This document shows positions 28,901-40,100 of a stretch of DNA of 64,000 nucleotides, piece after piece. How positions within the stretch are numbered: the stretch's first letter is position 1; every line of letters begins with the position of its first letter. The DNA is from Nematostella vectensis. Taxonomy: Eukaryota > Cnidaria > Anthozoa > Actiniaria > Edwardsiidae. The notes beneath the pieces were generated by a model. That model was given only the letters and a program-made list of their open reading frames with translations, was not told where the DNA came from and searched no databases. Made by a program: the position numbers and the translations under genes. The DNA is taken from positions 7,061,540 to 7,125,539 of the forward strand of contig NC_064042.1 of the NCBI RefSeq assembly GCF_932526225.1, given 5' to 3'.

Positions 28901-31900
28901 CTCTCTAATAAATGTCTCCTATCTACTGTATAGAACGCCCCTCTGGGACCATTGAAATTTAATAAACGCCAGGGCGGTTATTAATCATTTACTGTACTCC
29001 TTTCAGCCTTCTTACCTTAGGTTGTTCTCTTAGTATTCAAACCTGAGGCCTACATGACTATGTACATGTTTTCCCCTAATGCTCTCTTTTCGCCTCCCAG
29101 TCCCTTCAGCTTGTGACATTTCTCATGACTGTTTGTCATGTGATCATTGTGGTGCAAGACTGGTTCGCTGACATTAATTTAATGAGGTATGGATACATGT
29201 TTATCAATTTTAGTGTTTTGTTCATATTATTCTCAAACTCTTCTCTGGTTTTGTTTCTTTTATTGCTTTTAGGTACAATTCAAGGCATTACAGTGAGCTT
29301 TCACAAAAGTCTAAATGAATTTGCATTGCAAACATGGTCATGCAGACAAGGCTTAAGAATACTTTTGTCTGTATGTCTAGATTGCTAATGACAGCGGAGA
29401 TGTTAAAACCCTCATCTGTTCCGCACGGGAGCTCTCATGAGACAACAGGGTAAGTGGCTATGCAAAAGCTGTCACAAATTTACAGGGGAGTCACGAAAAA
29501 GCTATCACAATTCTACAGATTCGACCTATTAAGGAAAGGCCTCAGCGTTCTATGGCACGTTAGTGATGTTAATATTCTTGTCATTCTAGTGCAGGCAGTG
29601 CTCAAGACAATACGGAAGACCATTACCCAGATGTGGGTAAGTGTTGAAATGTTTGCATCATCATTTTAGAGTAGCTTTGTTTCAAACATGAAAGTCATGT
29701 TAAGTGTTTGGTCGTGTTAAGTGTTTTTTTGTCTTGTATTGTGATGTTTTGCAATGTTTTATTGTCTAATTTCTGATGATATTTTGCAGTCTTGCATTTG
29801 GCGATGTCTTACATACCCTGGTTCCAGAGCCTCGTGCGTCTCTTGGTCTTACAGTGTTTTGTTGTCTTATGTATAGAGATGTCTTGCAGTGTTTTTAGTT
29901 CTATGTATGGTTATGTCTTGCAGTGTTTTTAGTTCATGTATGGTGGAGTATGGCTATGTCTTGCAGTGTTTTTAGTTCTATGTATGGTGGTGTCTTGCAG
30001 TGTTTTTAGTGTTATGTCTGGTTATGTCTTGCATTGTTTTATTGTCTTATGTATGGCTATGTCTTGCAGGGTTTTTTAGTTCTATGTATGGTTATGTCTT
30101 GCAGTGTTTTAAGTCTTATTTATTGCTATGTCTTGCAGTGTTTCAAGTCTTATGCATGGTAATGTCTTGCAATGTTTTTAGTGTTATGTATGGCTATGTC
30201 TTGCAGTGTTTTATTGTCTTATGTATGGCTATGTCTTGCAGTGTTTTTAGTTCTATGTATGGTTATGTCTTGCAGTGTTTTAAGTCTTATTTATGGTTAT
30301 GTCTTGCAGTGTTTTTAGTCTTATGTATGGTGGTGTCTTGCAGTGTTTTTAGTGTTATGTCTGGTTATGTCTTGCATTGTCTTATGTATGGCTATGTCTT
30401 GCAGGGTTTTTAGTTCTATGTATGGTTAAGTCTTGCAGTGTTTTAAGTCTTATTTATGGTTATGTCTTGCAATGTTTTTAGTCTTATGTATGGTGGTGTC
30501 TTGCAGTGTTTTTAGTGTTATGTATGGTTATGTCTTGCATTGTTTTATTGTCTTATGTATGGTAATGTCTTGCAGGGTTTTTAGTCTTATGTCTGGTAAT
30601 GTCTGGTTATGTCTTGCAGGGTTTTTAGTCTTGTCTGGTTATGTCTGGTTATGTCTTGTAGTGTTTGTGTACAACAAGTGTACACGGGAGGACTACCACC
30701 CCGAAAACATCCAGGCGATGCATGGGACCACTGCCGCCATCTTCCAGCATTCGCGACTCAGATATCTCAGTAAGCAGTTAATCCAAATATTCTAGATGAT
30801 ATCCCTTTTGGCCTAATTGGCTTTGACAGCTAGTGTAGCCCTCTTGTTGCAGGAGGGAAAACTCTATTAAAACTACTTAGATGCTACCAGTATACCCATA
30901 CAGTAAGAGTATCGGGCTAACAAATTAATATATATCTCAACAGCAGCATATCATGATTTTATATAATATTTATGGTGATGATAATGCTATATTATTAGAG
31001 GGAAAAGGCCTTACTGTAAGTTTGATTTGTTCACTTTTGTATCTCTCTAGTACTATTTTCTTTGTTATTGCTGTGCTTTTTTTGGGGGGAAGGGGGGGGC
31101 TTATTTCCAAGAAAAAGGGAAATATGTCCGTTCACTGGGAACTGAATATTAAGCTGTGTTGAATTTCATTTTCTTTATTTGTATTGGTTAGGCGGAGTGT
31201 CCCTACTCGGATCAAGTCTTCTACCCAGCAATCAGCTTATGACGTCATGCGAAGACGTCAATATCCATCTGGTGCCCACTTATAATGGAGACAACAGTAG
31301 CCACCAAGGCAAGTTTTACGAAGTTATCCAAAAGGAAAGCAAGAATCGCAATTTGTCAAAATGACCATCACACTTTGGTGTTAGATGACATATTTTCAAG
31401 TGCACTAGAAAGCATTTCATTGTTGCACTGACTAACTGATCTGATTGTGCGCCAGCAATGCAAATGTACGCACATTTATTAGAAAATTTGAAAACACCAA
31501 AAAACAATTTTCGTCTTTAAAATGACTTCTTCAGGGCAGAACATTTGTGTGTTTTAGTGTAAAAAAACAATTATTAAGCTGCTGCGCTAATATGTACCTG
31601 TATCTGTCCAGGAAATGGAGTTCTTCCAGCCTTCACAGGACATCCAAGCTACGAGCTAGTACTAGAAACGCTACGAAACCAGGTTAGTTTGTTGCCCAAA
31701 GGAGGGAGATCAACGTTCAGCTGAGAAAAATGAGAGATGATAGTTTTCATGTGTTGTACTGTTATTGTTGCCACCTTTTAACAAAGTTTTTACTTTGTAT
31801 TTTTGCAGATCTTTTCGATTCATCGACACCCTCTGACTCATCACTCTCTAACAGAAAAGAACTGGTATGTGTAAGAGACCCTTGGCTGCTTTATGCAGAT

Positions 31901-32031
31901 TAGAGAGTTTTGCTTGACAGCTAATGTAATTTATGCTTTTTCTGATTAGGTTCCACTATGCTGCAAGATCATGGGACACTATTCGCAAGTCAAGCTTGAT
32001 TTCTGAGTACAACAGACTCTTGTCCAGCTAG
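22907..32031 (+). CDS. SMG9: SMG9, nonsense-mediated decay factor
   Basis: Seventeen exons join in frame to 498 residues (human about 520): 22907-22999, 23376-23456, 24592-24632, 25702-25901, 26169-26293, 26643-26755, 26882-26918, 27004-27078, 28396-28491, 29101-29186, 29381-29449, 29590-29636, 30662-30769, 31192-31308, 31612-31682, 31809-31864, 31950-32031. The start MEDEGRKGSERGRGFRGGRR is an Arg/Gly-rich disordered tail. The G-like domain begins DFLVVGAIGLQGTGKST (P-loop GLQGTGKS) and continues with ERIILLDTQ, HVIIVVQDWF and FVYNKCTRED. The C-terminus FHYAARSWDTIRKSS matches human SMG9 as I recall it. SMG9 with SMG8 binds and restrains the SMG1 kinase that phosphorylates UPF1. Intron 14 uses a GC donor. 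Three tandem arrays sit on its exon edges. Confidence 0.97.
23421..24440. repeat. 41-bp minisatellite made from SMG9 exon 2 end and its donor
   Basis: About 25 copies of a 41-bp unit running ACACCAATCATCTTGACAAA...GACAAGGTAAA. The first unit is the coding end of exon 2 (TPIILTKSNTDK) followed by the real donor GTAAAA at 23457. Each later unit repeats the codons and an AAG|GTAA donor. As 41 is not divisible by 3, use of a later donor shifts the frame unless three units are added. Confidence 0.97.
24764..25470. mobile_element. Tc1/mariner-like MITE, 707 bp
   Basis: A perfect 19-bp inverted repeat AGGGCCTATGGTACTATCT lies at both ends. Each end abuts TA (24762-24763, 25471-25472), as expected for a Tc1/mariner-type target. 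The interior is AT-rich, non-coding, and contains a tRNA-like segment. It sits in SMG9 intron 3. Confidence 0.87.
24865..24933 (+). other. tRNA-like Pol III promoter segment
   Basis: TGGCCCAGTGGTTAGCACC fits box A and GGTTCAATCC fits box B exactly, about 30 bp apart. The outer seven bases on each side pair only partly, and the central hairpin GAAGC-AAGT-GCTTC leaves no 7-base anticodon loop. It is a tRNA-derived remnant or SINE head, not a working tRNA gene. Confidence 0.6.
28505..28990. repeat. Dispersed repeat with TAATAAACGCC motifs
   Basis: Intron 9 of SMG9 holds several copies of (T)AATAAACGCCCC, AATGAACGCCTCCC and GAACGCCCCTCT spread over 480 bp. It looks like an eroded repetitive element. 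Boundaries are uncertain. Confidence 0.5.
29860..30661. repeat. About 34-bp minisatellite made from the SMG9 exon 13 acceptor
   Basis: Some 23-25 units of TATGTCTTGCAG|TGTTTTTAGT plus CTTATGTATGG-type filler. The array ends exactly at the real acceptor TATGTCTTGTAG (to 30661) followed by exon start TGTTTGTG. Every unit therefore repeats a polypyrimidine-AG acceptor and the first bases of the exon. Plus-strand frames across it are artefacts. Confidence 0.95.
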
Positions 32032-33832
32032 TGTACAGCATGGTCATGCCCAAATAGTGTACAACATGGTCATGTCCAGATAGTGAACAACATGGTCATG
32101 TCCAGATAGTGTACAACATGGTCATGTCCAGATAGTGTACAACATGGTCATGTCCAGATAGTGAACAACATGGTCATGTCTAGATAGTGAACAACATGGT
32201 CAAGTCCAGATAGTGTACAACATGGTCATGTCCAGATAGTGTACAACATGGTCATGTCCAGATAGTGTACAACATGGTCAAGTCTAGATAGTGAACAACA
32301 TGGTCATGTCCAGATAGTGAACAACATGGTCATGTCCAGATAGTGTACAACATGGTCATGTCCAGATAGTGTACAATATGGTCATGTCCAGATAGTGTAC
32401 AACATGGTCATGTCCAGATAGTGTACAACATGGTCATGTCTAGATAGAGTACAGCATTGTCATGTCCTGATAGTGTACAACATGGTCATGTCCAGATAGT
32501 GAACAACATGGTCATGTCCAGATAGTGTACAACATGGTCATGTCCAGATAGTGTACAACATGGTCATGTCTAGATAGTGTACAACATGGTCCTGTCCAGA
32601 TAGTGTACAACATGGTCATGCCCAAAGAGTGTACAACACGGCCATGTCCAGATAGTGAACAACATGGTCATGTCCAGATAGTGTACAACATGGTCATGTC
32701 CAGATAGTGAACAACATGGTCATGTCCAGATAGTGTACAACATGGTCATGTCCAGATAGTGTACAACATGGTCATGTCTAGATAGTGAACAACATGGTCC
32801 TGTCCAGATAGTGTACAACATGGTCCTGTCCAGATAGTGTACAACATGGTCCTGTCCAGATAGTGTACAACATGGTCCTGTCCAGATAGTGTACAACATG
32901 GTCCTGTCCAGATAGTGTGCAACATGGTCCTGTCCAGATAGTGTACAACATGGTCCTGTCCAGATAGTGTACAACATGGTCCTGTCCAGATAGTGTACAA
33001 CATGGTCATGTCTAGATAGAGTACAGCATTGTCATGTCCTGATAGTGTACAACATGGTCCTGTCCAGATAGTGTACAACATGGTCATCTCCAGATAGTGT
33101 ACAACATGGTCCTGTCCAGATAGTGTACAACATGGTCCTGTCCAGATAGTGTACAACATGGTCCTGTCCAGATAGTGTACAACATGGTCATGTCTAGACA
33201 GAGTACAGCATTGTCATGTCCTGATAGTGTACAACATGGTCCTGTCCAGATAGTGTACAACATTGTCATGTCTAGCTAGAGTACAGCATTGTCATGTCCA
33301 GATAGTGTACAACATGGTCCTGTCCAGATAGTGTACAACATGGTCAAGTCTAGATAGTGTACAACATGGTCATGTCGAGATAGTGAACAACATGGCCATG
33401 TCGAGATAGTGTACAACATGGTCATGTCCAGATAGTGTACGTCATGGTCATGTCTAGATAGTGTACAGCATATTCATGTCCTGATAGTGTACCGCATGGT
33501 CATGTCCAGATAGTGTACAACATGGTCATGTTCAGATAGTGTACTACATGGTCATGTTCAGATAGTGTACAACATGGTCATGTTCAGATAGTGTACAACA
33601 TGGGCATATCCAGATAGTGGACAACATGGTCATGTTCAGATAGTGTACAAAATGGTCATGTCCAGATAGTATACAGCATGGTCATGTCCAGATAGTGGAC
33701 AACATGGTCATGCCCAGATAGCATACAACATGGTCATGTCCAAATAGTATACAGCATTGTCATGTCCAGATAGTGGACAACATGGTCATGTCCAGATAGC
33801 ATACAACATGGTCATGTCCAGATAGTGCAGAA
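32020..33832. repeat. 26-bp minisatellite starting at the SMG9 stop codon
   Basis: About 69 units of TGTCCAGATAGTGTACAACA plus TGGTCA. The first unit is the coding end TTGTCCAGCTAG, so nearly each unit repeats a TCCAGATAG stop-like sequence. It lies within the predicted 3' UTR, before AATAAA at 34125. Variants (CATGTCC, CCTGTCC, GAACAAC) cluster in blocks, showing later block duplications. Confidence 0.96.
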
Positions 33833-34124
33833 CAGAAGGATGCATTTGGCACTGTCATCTGCAGATCAGAGCTTCAGCCTATTTGAAGATTTGCTTTACA
33901 ACATTTCCTGGATATTTATTAGTTGTTGGGCTCATCTAGAGATGTCCCAGACATCTTAAGAGTGCAACAATGCCCTTGTTTATTGTATGTAGCTTGATGT
34001 CAGGTGATACGAGCAGGGGTCACCCTTATGGAACAGACTTATAGGGCACCTCTCAGACATCATATACACGATCAGCAAAATGTTTTTATTGATGTATGAA
34101 AATCTGTAAATGGATGATTATCTG

Positions 34125-34130
34125 AATAAA
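34125..34130 (+). terminator. SMG9 poly(A) signal
   Basis: AATAAA about 2.1 kb after the stop codon and beyond the minisatellite, the first good match downstream. It implies the 26-bp array is transcribed into the 3' UTR. Confidence 0.6.
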
Positions 34131-34224
34131 TCTATACTACAAATGTTCTCAAGTGTTTAGGAAAACACTTTTGGACCCAATAAGATAAGAAATGAATGAC
34201 AATGAAGTGATGTATTAGGTACTT

Positions 34225-36259
34225 TTAGCAAGGTTCTGGCGTTGCAAGTTTGGGGGATGGGCTCTTATTGGCAACAGGAGACACCGAAGCAGCTTTAGGT
34301 GAAGGGGTGCGCACTTTTTCTGCACTGGCTTTTTTCGGGCTGCCCTGGAGAGGGCTAGCATTTCTTGGGCTAGCCTGTACTGGACTATCTCTTCGTGGAC
34401 TGGCTTTAGCAGGGCTAGGAGTTCTAGCAACCTCTTGTTTTGGACTTGCACTTTTTCTTTTTTGTTGTGCATTCTCAGTCATTGCCTGAAAATGTAAAGG
34501 AGCTCCACTTAATAGGCTTGAGGATTAGGAAATGGTTGTACTGTGAATTCACATTAAAATGTGGTGTGGATGTAGTATGGGTAGATGTGTCGTGGGTAGC
34601 TGTATGGTGGTAACTTTTAGGCACCTGATTTGTTAGAGAACCGTCTAGAGAACCGTATAGACAACGGTCTTAAGTTGTTAGGCAACCAGTTGCCTAATAA
34701 CCAAAGATGTTGGTTATGACGCGAGAAACGCAAGACGCGAGAAACCAGACACTGAGACTTGCTGAAACATGTTTCTAGTGGACTGTTTGAATATCTCAGA
34801 ACAAAAATTCCATACATATTTCCAGTGTTCACAGTTTTACTGGTCCCACTGTAAAAAGCACACAGTTCTTCTACCTTAGTTTTGAGGGTTTTTGTCCTCA
34901 GTGGTGGCTTTGTCATGTCCCATGTGCCAACAAACTCGCCCCATGGGGACCTAGAGGACCTTGGAATTCCTTCTAGGATGTGGCCCCGGTCATTGCTGAT
35001 GATCTGAGTAAAGCCTTCAAGGCTAGAGGGGTGCTGTAAATAAATTAAACCATTTCAGGATAAAGATGAAAATCAGCTCTGTTTTTAATATCACAGAAAG
35101 TAGCAAATTCTCCCCAAACCCACTTGTACAGTTAGTACAGTAGCAGAATCTCCCACTAAGGACCCCCTTTGTATGGATTGTTGCAGACTCTCCCCAAAGG
35201 AACCCCTTGTATGATGAGTAGAAAACTTTCACAAAAGCCCCCCCCCCCCCCTTGTAGGGCTTGTAGCAGTCTCTACAAAAGCTCCCCCCCTCCCCTCCCT
35301 ACACACACACCCTTGTATGGTACGTAAGTAGCCATGCCATTTGTTAAGGGTTTTACCAATTTGCTATCTCTTAGGGGTAAGAATTTCTGTTGACCACACC
35401 CAAAGTGCTATCGCTTAGGCTATGGTGGCTTGCTGTAATGTTAACCATGGCAACTTAGCAAAATAGCATACCTGTCAACTCTCCTGCATTAGGCGAGAGT
35501 CGCAAGATTTTGGACCCCTTCTCCCGCTCTAAGCGCCAAATATCACGCATTTTAGCAATTTTTATTGCTTATGGAAAATGATTCTATAAAAAACCGTCAT
35601 TTTGCCTATTTTCCATGAAAATATTTAAAAGACTAATCCCTTCGTGTAGCGCAATATGTCTAACACCCTCATGAAATCTGTAAGTGGATTTGTTTGCAAT
35701 ATCTTTCTATACGGTAAACGCCGCAAACGCCTGTGAGGTTATACCCACCCCTTTCAAAAAAAACAAGAATATACCCCACCCCTCCAACCCAAAAATTCTC
35801 AAGCCTTGAGATTTTTGGAGGACAGGAATGAAATAGCCCCTTTATGAGTAAATGTTTAGAATGCCATACCTCTTTGAAGTGCTTGGGGACTTCCCAATTT
35901 TGAAGTCTTTTAGCATCAAATGACTTCTCGTACTAGCAGATACAGAAATAAGTATAACTTACTTAAGTTATTTTAGTGTTAAGTTAGTAAGACTTTACCC
36001 ATTTTGAATTAATCGTTAAAGCTCTATGTTGAAAATGATCGGAACAACCATCGAGTAAAATCATCTTGAATATAAAATGATTACAGAAGCAGATATTTAG
36101 AAGGGAAATAAGAAAATATCAGCATAAGACTACGGAGAAATAGCTTTGTTTACATCCAATTACAGGCAGCCCAGATATCGAGTTTTAACAGATTCATTGT
36201 GAATTAATCGATCATTCTTGCACTAAACTTACCTGATTGGCACTGAAATGTGTAGACAT
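34225..36259 (-). CDS. CFAP126: Flattop/CFAP126, ciliary microtubule and basal-body protein
   Basis: Four minus-strand exons: 36259-36233, 35932-35870, 35033-34875, 34485-34225; 510 nt, 169 residues (human about 177). Exon 1 encodes MSTHFSANQ, matching the family start. Exon 2 gives YEKSFDAKRLQNW. Exon 3 holds the conserved core EGFTQIISNDRGHIL and SPWGEFVGTWDM. Exon 4 is a Ser/Pro/Lys-rich disordered tail with repeated SP motifs. Flattop is known in vertebrates for basal-body docking and planar cell polarity and as a protein of the ciliary doublet lumen. All introns are phase 0. It is tail-to-tail with SMG9 (about 95 bp from its poly(A) signal) and head-to-head with SLC37. Confidence 0.93.
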
Positions 36260-37136
36260 TCCCTCCAATATAAGGCTTTATTAATTTTCAAAGAAAACCT
36301 TGCGATTTTCCAGTAGATTTGGACGATCAATTCAGTTCCTCTGAGTTCACTGGGGCTAGCTCACTGTTGCCACTGACAACATTTCTACGAAAGCGCCACG
36401 AAGTCAGTGGAGTTTCGGAAGCCAATCGGAAAATAGCTTTCAATTGATCAACTTTCAGAAAATCACTTTCAAATGATCTAAATTGAAATTCATTTATGTT
36501 TAAAGCTTTTTGATTAAAATGCAAACGTTAAATATATATTTTTAAAATATTTTGTAGACTTTTTAAAAGGAGAAAAAAACTCTTACGAAGAATTATCGAC
36601 TCCGAGTCGTCACCAAGATCACGTGCCTATTTCGAGGCTTCATGTTGGTTTGGAAGCCGGCAAAACAACAAAATCTTTTACTGTATTTTTTACACGTATT
36701 TTTTATATTTCCCCTCCTATGCGCCCTTGATTTGCTCTCCACTCTAGCATCATAGAACTGATGGACCATCCGTCTCAGTAATCATCAAACGCCAGGTAGT
36801 GTTTAAATCGTTATATATTTGTATTGTTTTGCTCACAAAGTTAAGAATCAATGAAAACAATTTTGTTTAGATCTGACGTTTTAAGCAACTCATTTTGTTT
36901 GTAAAACATTCGAACTGTTTACTTATTTGTGGTTGCGTAGATGTAGACTGAGTTATCAAATCCCTTGATGGTATCTTTCCTTCATTTTATTTCCGGCTTA
37001 GATCCCGGGCAAGATCGTCTGTCAACATCTAGTCAGCTGACATTAGGGATTGAATGCAAATCCCTGGAAATCGACTGTGCCTACACGGAAAGGTCCAACA
37101 AGCAAATATCTAGCTGAACCTTACGAAGAAGGGGCT
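36260..37136. promoter_or_regulatory. Shared upstream region of CFAP126 and SLC37
   Basis: 877 bp between divergent start codons. It should hold both promoters and the SLC37 5' UTR. I see no decisive element. Confidence 0.4.
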
Positions 37137-40100
37137 ATGTCTACCCTAAATGTAGACCCGAGACTTCTCTTGATTGCAAGAAGAAAGAAAATACCTTATG
37201 GAGTCCGCTTATTTCAGTGGTTTGCAAAGGATAGAAATCGACTGTAAGTCACATGATATTTTAGATCGATAATCTTATTTCTGTTTTTTATTTAACTTAT
37301 ATTTGGAAAACACCTTGAAATCATTTTACTTCACCAAATCAACCCTTGAATCGTGTTAAGTGATTCAGGGATTGTAACTTCAGCACAAATGGCTGTTATT
37401 ATTGAAGGCATGGGAACTTATTTTTTAATGGAATAGAACATACTGTTGTACTTATACATGCATAGATATATAGATTTATATAGATTTATATAGATTTATA
37501 TATTTAGATTTATATATATTTTGTCATCTTTTCTTGATACGAAAGTGTTGAAAAGTAATAAAGTAGAAGTAGAAGTAGACCCTGACCTGTAGGTGTAAAT
37601 GGTAGATTTATAAAAAGCCTCTGAGAACAAGTGTTTTTCATAGTTTGTTGTTGTTTGACCAACCTTTTAAAAGTTCTTCTTTCAGTGTATGGTTTGATAG
37701 GGAAAACAATAATGTGATCAAAGCAGTTAAATCCACTAAACCAGTCAACACAGTCTGTATTACTGAATATGAATTTAAGTTTATACCAGCAAAATGGGGG
37801 GGGGAGGGTTGTTAACCCATTTAGCAGACCATTTTCTCTTAGGTACCTCACCCTAGCTTGCAGTGGTACTCAATTTTCCTTCATTTAAGAAGACTTTTCA
37901 GTCAAGTGCAGTGGTTTTTCCGAGCCCTCCGAACCCCCCCACCCCCTGGCTACCGTCCTGTTTGTCTACATTTTCTGGGATGTTGCACACTTGTATGTTT
38001 TCTTGGTTTTGTGAATTGAGTTTTACAGCAACTTCATTTGATTTTTGGGTTTTAGATATTTTGGAATTAGGAAAAAAAAAGAAAAAGGTTTGTTTTCATT
38101 TCAGGTACCGGGGTCATGTACTCATTGTCACTTTCTTGGCATACACTACCTACCACTTGTCCAGGAAACCAATCAGCATTGTCAAGGTAGGGTTATAAGC
38201 CAATTGGTAATGTCAAGGTGGGATTATAAACCAATCAGTACCATGAACCTGAGGTTATATAGGCCAATCAGCATCATCAAGGTGGGGCTATAAGCCAATC
38301 AGGATCACCAAAGTGGGGTTATTATGGCATATATTTTTCTAGTGTGTGTGTGGGGGGGGGGGGTGGGGGGGAGGTGTTTGCAGCATGCTCTAGTAAAATT
38401 TGAAAATCAAGTGTTATAGAAAAGTCAATCAGTATAGTCAAGGTAGGGTTATAAACCAATCAGAATAGCAAGGTTTTTTTTCAGTGGATAGCACTTATCA
38501 AAACTTTCTGCAACTTGTTCCTGGGTAGACAGTTTTTCTATTGGTCCACAGTAGTTTTTCAGGGCTCAGACTTCAATTAAAATTTTTATTGGCATTCTTT
38601 TTGTTGTTTGTTATTGTGACATTATTATGATGTTCATTGTGCTATTTTTTCTTAAGGGTACTCTGAATGCTAACTGCTCTAGTGACTCTGTGACTCCTCT
38701 GAAAGGGTCAGTTCTTGGAAGCTGTTCAGACATTAGAAATGGTAGCGCAGCATGTAGGATGACTACAAGTTGCCCTTCCTGGGCCCCCTTTGGTAAGCTA
38801 AACATCATTTTCAAGACACATTTCGAGTTGAGTGAATGAATGTCACATGTAAGTTGCTGCTCTGTTCAATGGTATAATAGTGTGTTTGCTTCCCACAAGG
38901 CTCAAATTATTATTTTTACATGTGCATTGAACACCTCTTGTGCTAACAGAAGCCTGTGTATGATTTGGCTGGTATCAATTCTATCATTTTATTTTTAATT
39001 GATAATTATCATTATATGATTTTGATGGTTTTCAGATCAGGCAAATGGAAAAGAGCTTCTTGGTGCACTGGACTTGGCCTTTCTGTTCTCCTATGCCATG
39101 GGAATGTTTGTAAGGTACTGTTTTCCTGTGCCATGGGAGTGTTTGTAAGGTACTGTTTTCCTGTGCCATGGGAGTGTTTGTAAGGTACTGTTCTCCTATG
39201 CCATGGGAGTGTTTGTAAGGTACTGTTCTCCTATGCCATGGGAATGTTTGTAAGGTACTGTTTTCTATGCCATGGGAATGTTTGTTAGGTACTGTTTTCT
39301 ACAGTATGCCATGGGAATGTTTGTAAGGTACTGTTTCCTATGCCATGGGGATGTTTGTAAGGTACTGTTTTCTATGCCATGTGAATGTTTGTAAGGTACT
39401 GTTTTCTATGCCATGGGAATGTTTGTAACATACAGTTTTCCTATGCCATGGGAATGTTTGTAAGGTACTGTTTTCCTATGCCATGGGAATGTTTGTAAGG
39501 TACTGTTTTCTACAGTATGCCATGGGAATGTTTGTAAGTTACTGTTTTCCTATGCCATGGGAATGTTTGTAAGTTACTGTTTTCCTATGCCATGGGAATG
39601 TTTGTAAGGAACTGTTTTCTACAGTATGCCATGGGAATGTTTGTAAGGTACTGTTTTCTACAGTATGCCATGGGAATGTTTGTAAGGTACTGTTCTCCTA
39701 TGCCATGGGAATGTTTGTAAGGTACTGTTTTCTACAGTATGCCATGGGAATGTTTGTAAGGTACTGTTCTCCTATGTCATGGGAATGTTTGTAAGGTACT
39801 GTTTTCCTATGCCATGGGAATGTTTGTAAGGTACTGTTTTCTATGCCATGGGAATGTTTGTAAGGTACTGTTTTCTACAGTATGCCATGGGAATGTTTGT
39901 AAGGTACTGTTTCCTATGCCATGGGGATGTTTGTAAGGTACTGTTTTCTATGCCATGTGCGTGTTTGTAAGGTACTGTTTTCTATGCCATGGGAATGTTT
40001 GTAACATACGGTTTTCCTATGCCATGGGAATGTTTGTAAGGTACTGGTTTCCTATGCCATGGGAATGTTTGTAAGGTACTGTTTTCTACAGTATGCCATG

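Noticed and set aside
30000-30795. Plus-strand Cys/Val-rich repeat frames
   Set aside because: They are read-throughs of the acceptor minisatellite. Only 30662-30769 is coding, in the SMG9 frame.
32720-33269. Minus-strand repeat proteins with TIWTGPCC units
   Set aside because: They are frames across the 26-bp minisatellite in the SMG9 3' UTR. Period 26 rotates frames and the strand is opposite to the gene.
34250-34489. Plus-strand Leu/Gly-rich frame
   Set aside because: Shadow of the Ser/Pro-rich CFAP126 exon 4.
35060-35830. Repeat or MITE in CFAP126 introns
   Set aside because: There are C-rich degenerate repeats near 35100-35320 and an ACCTGTCAACTCTCCTGC segment near 35471, but I could not define unit or ends with confidence.
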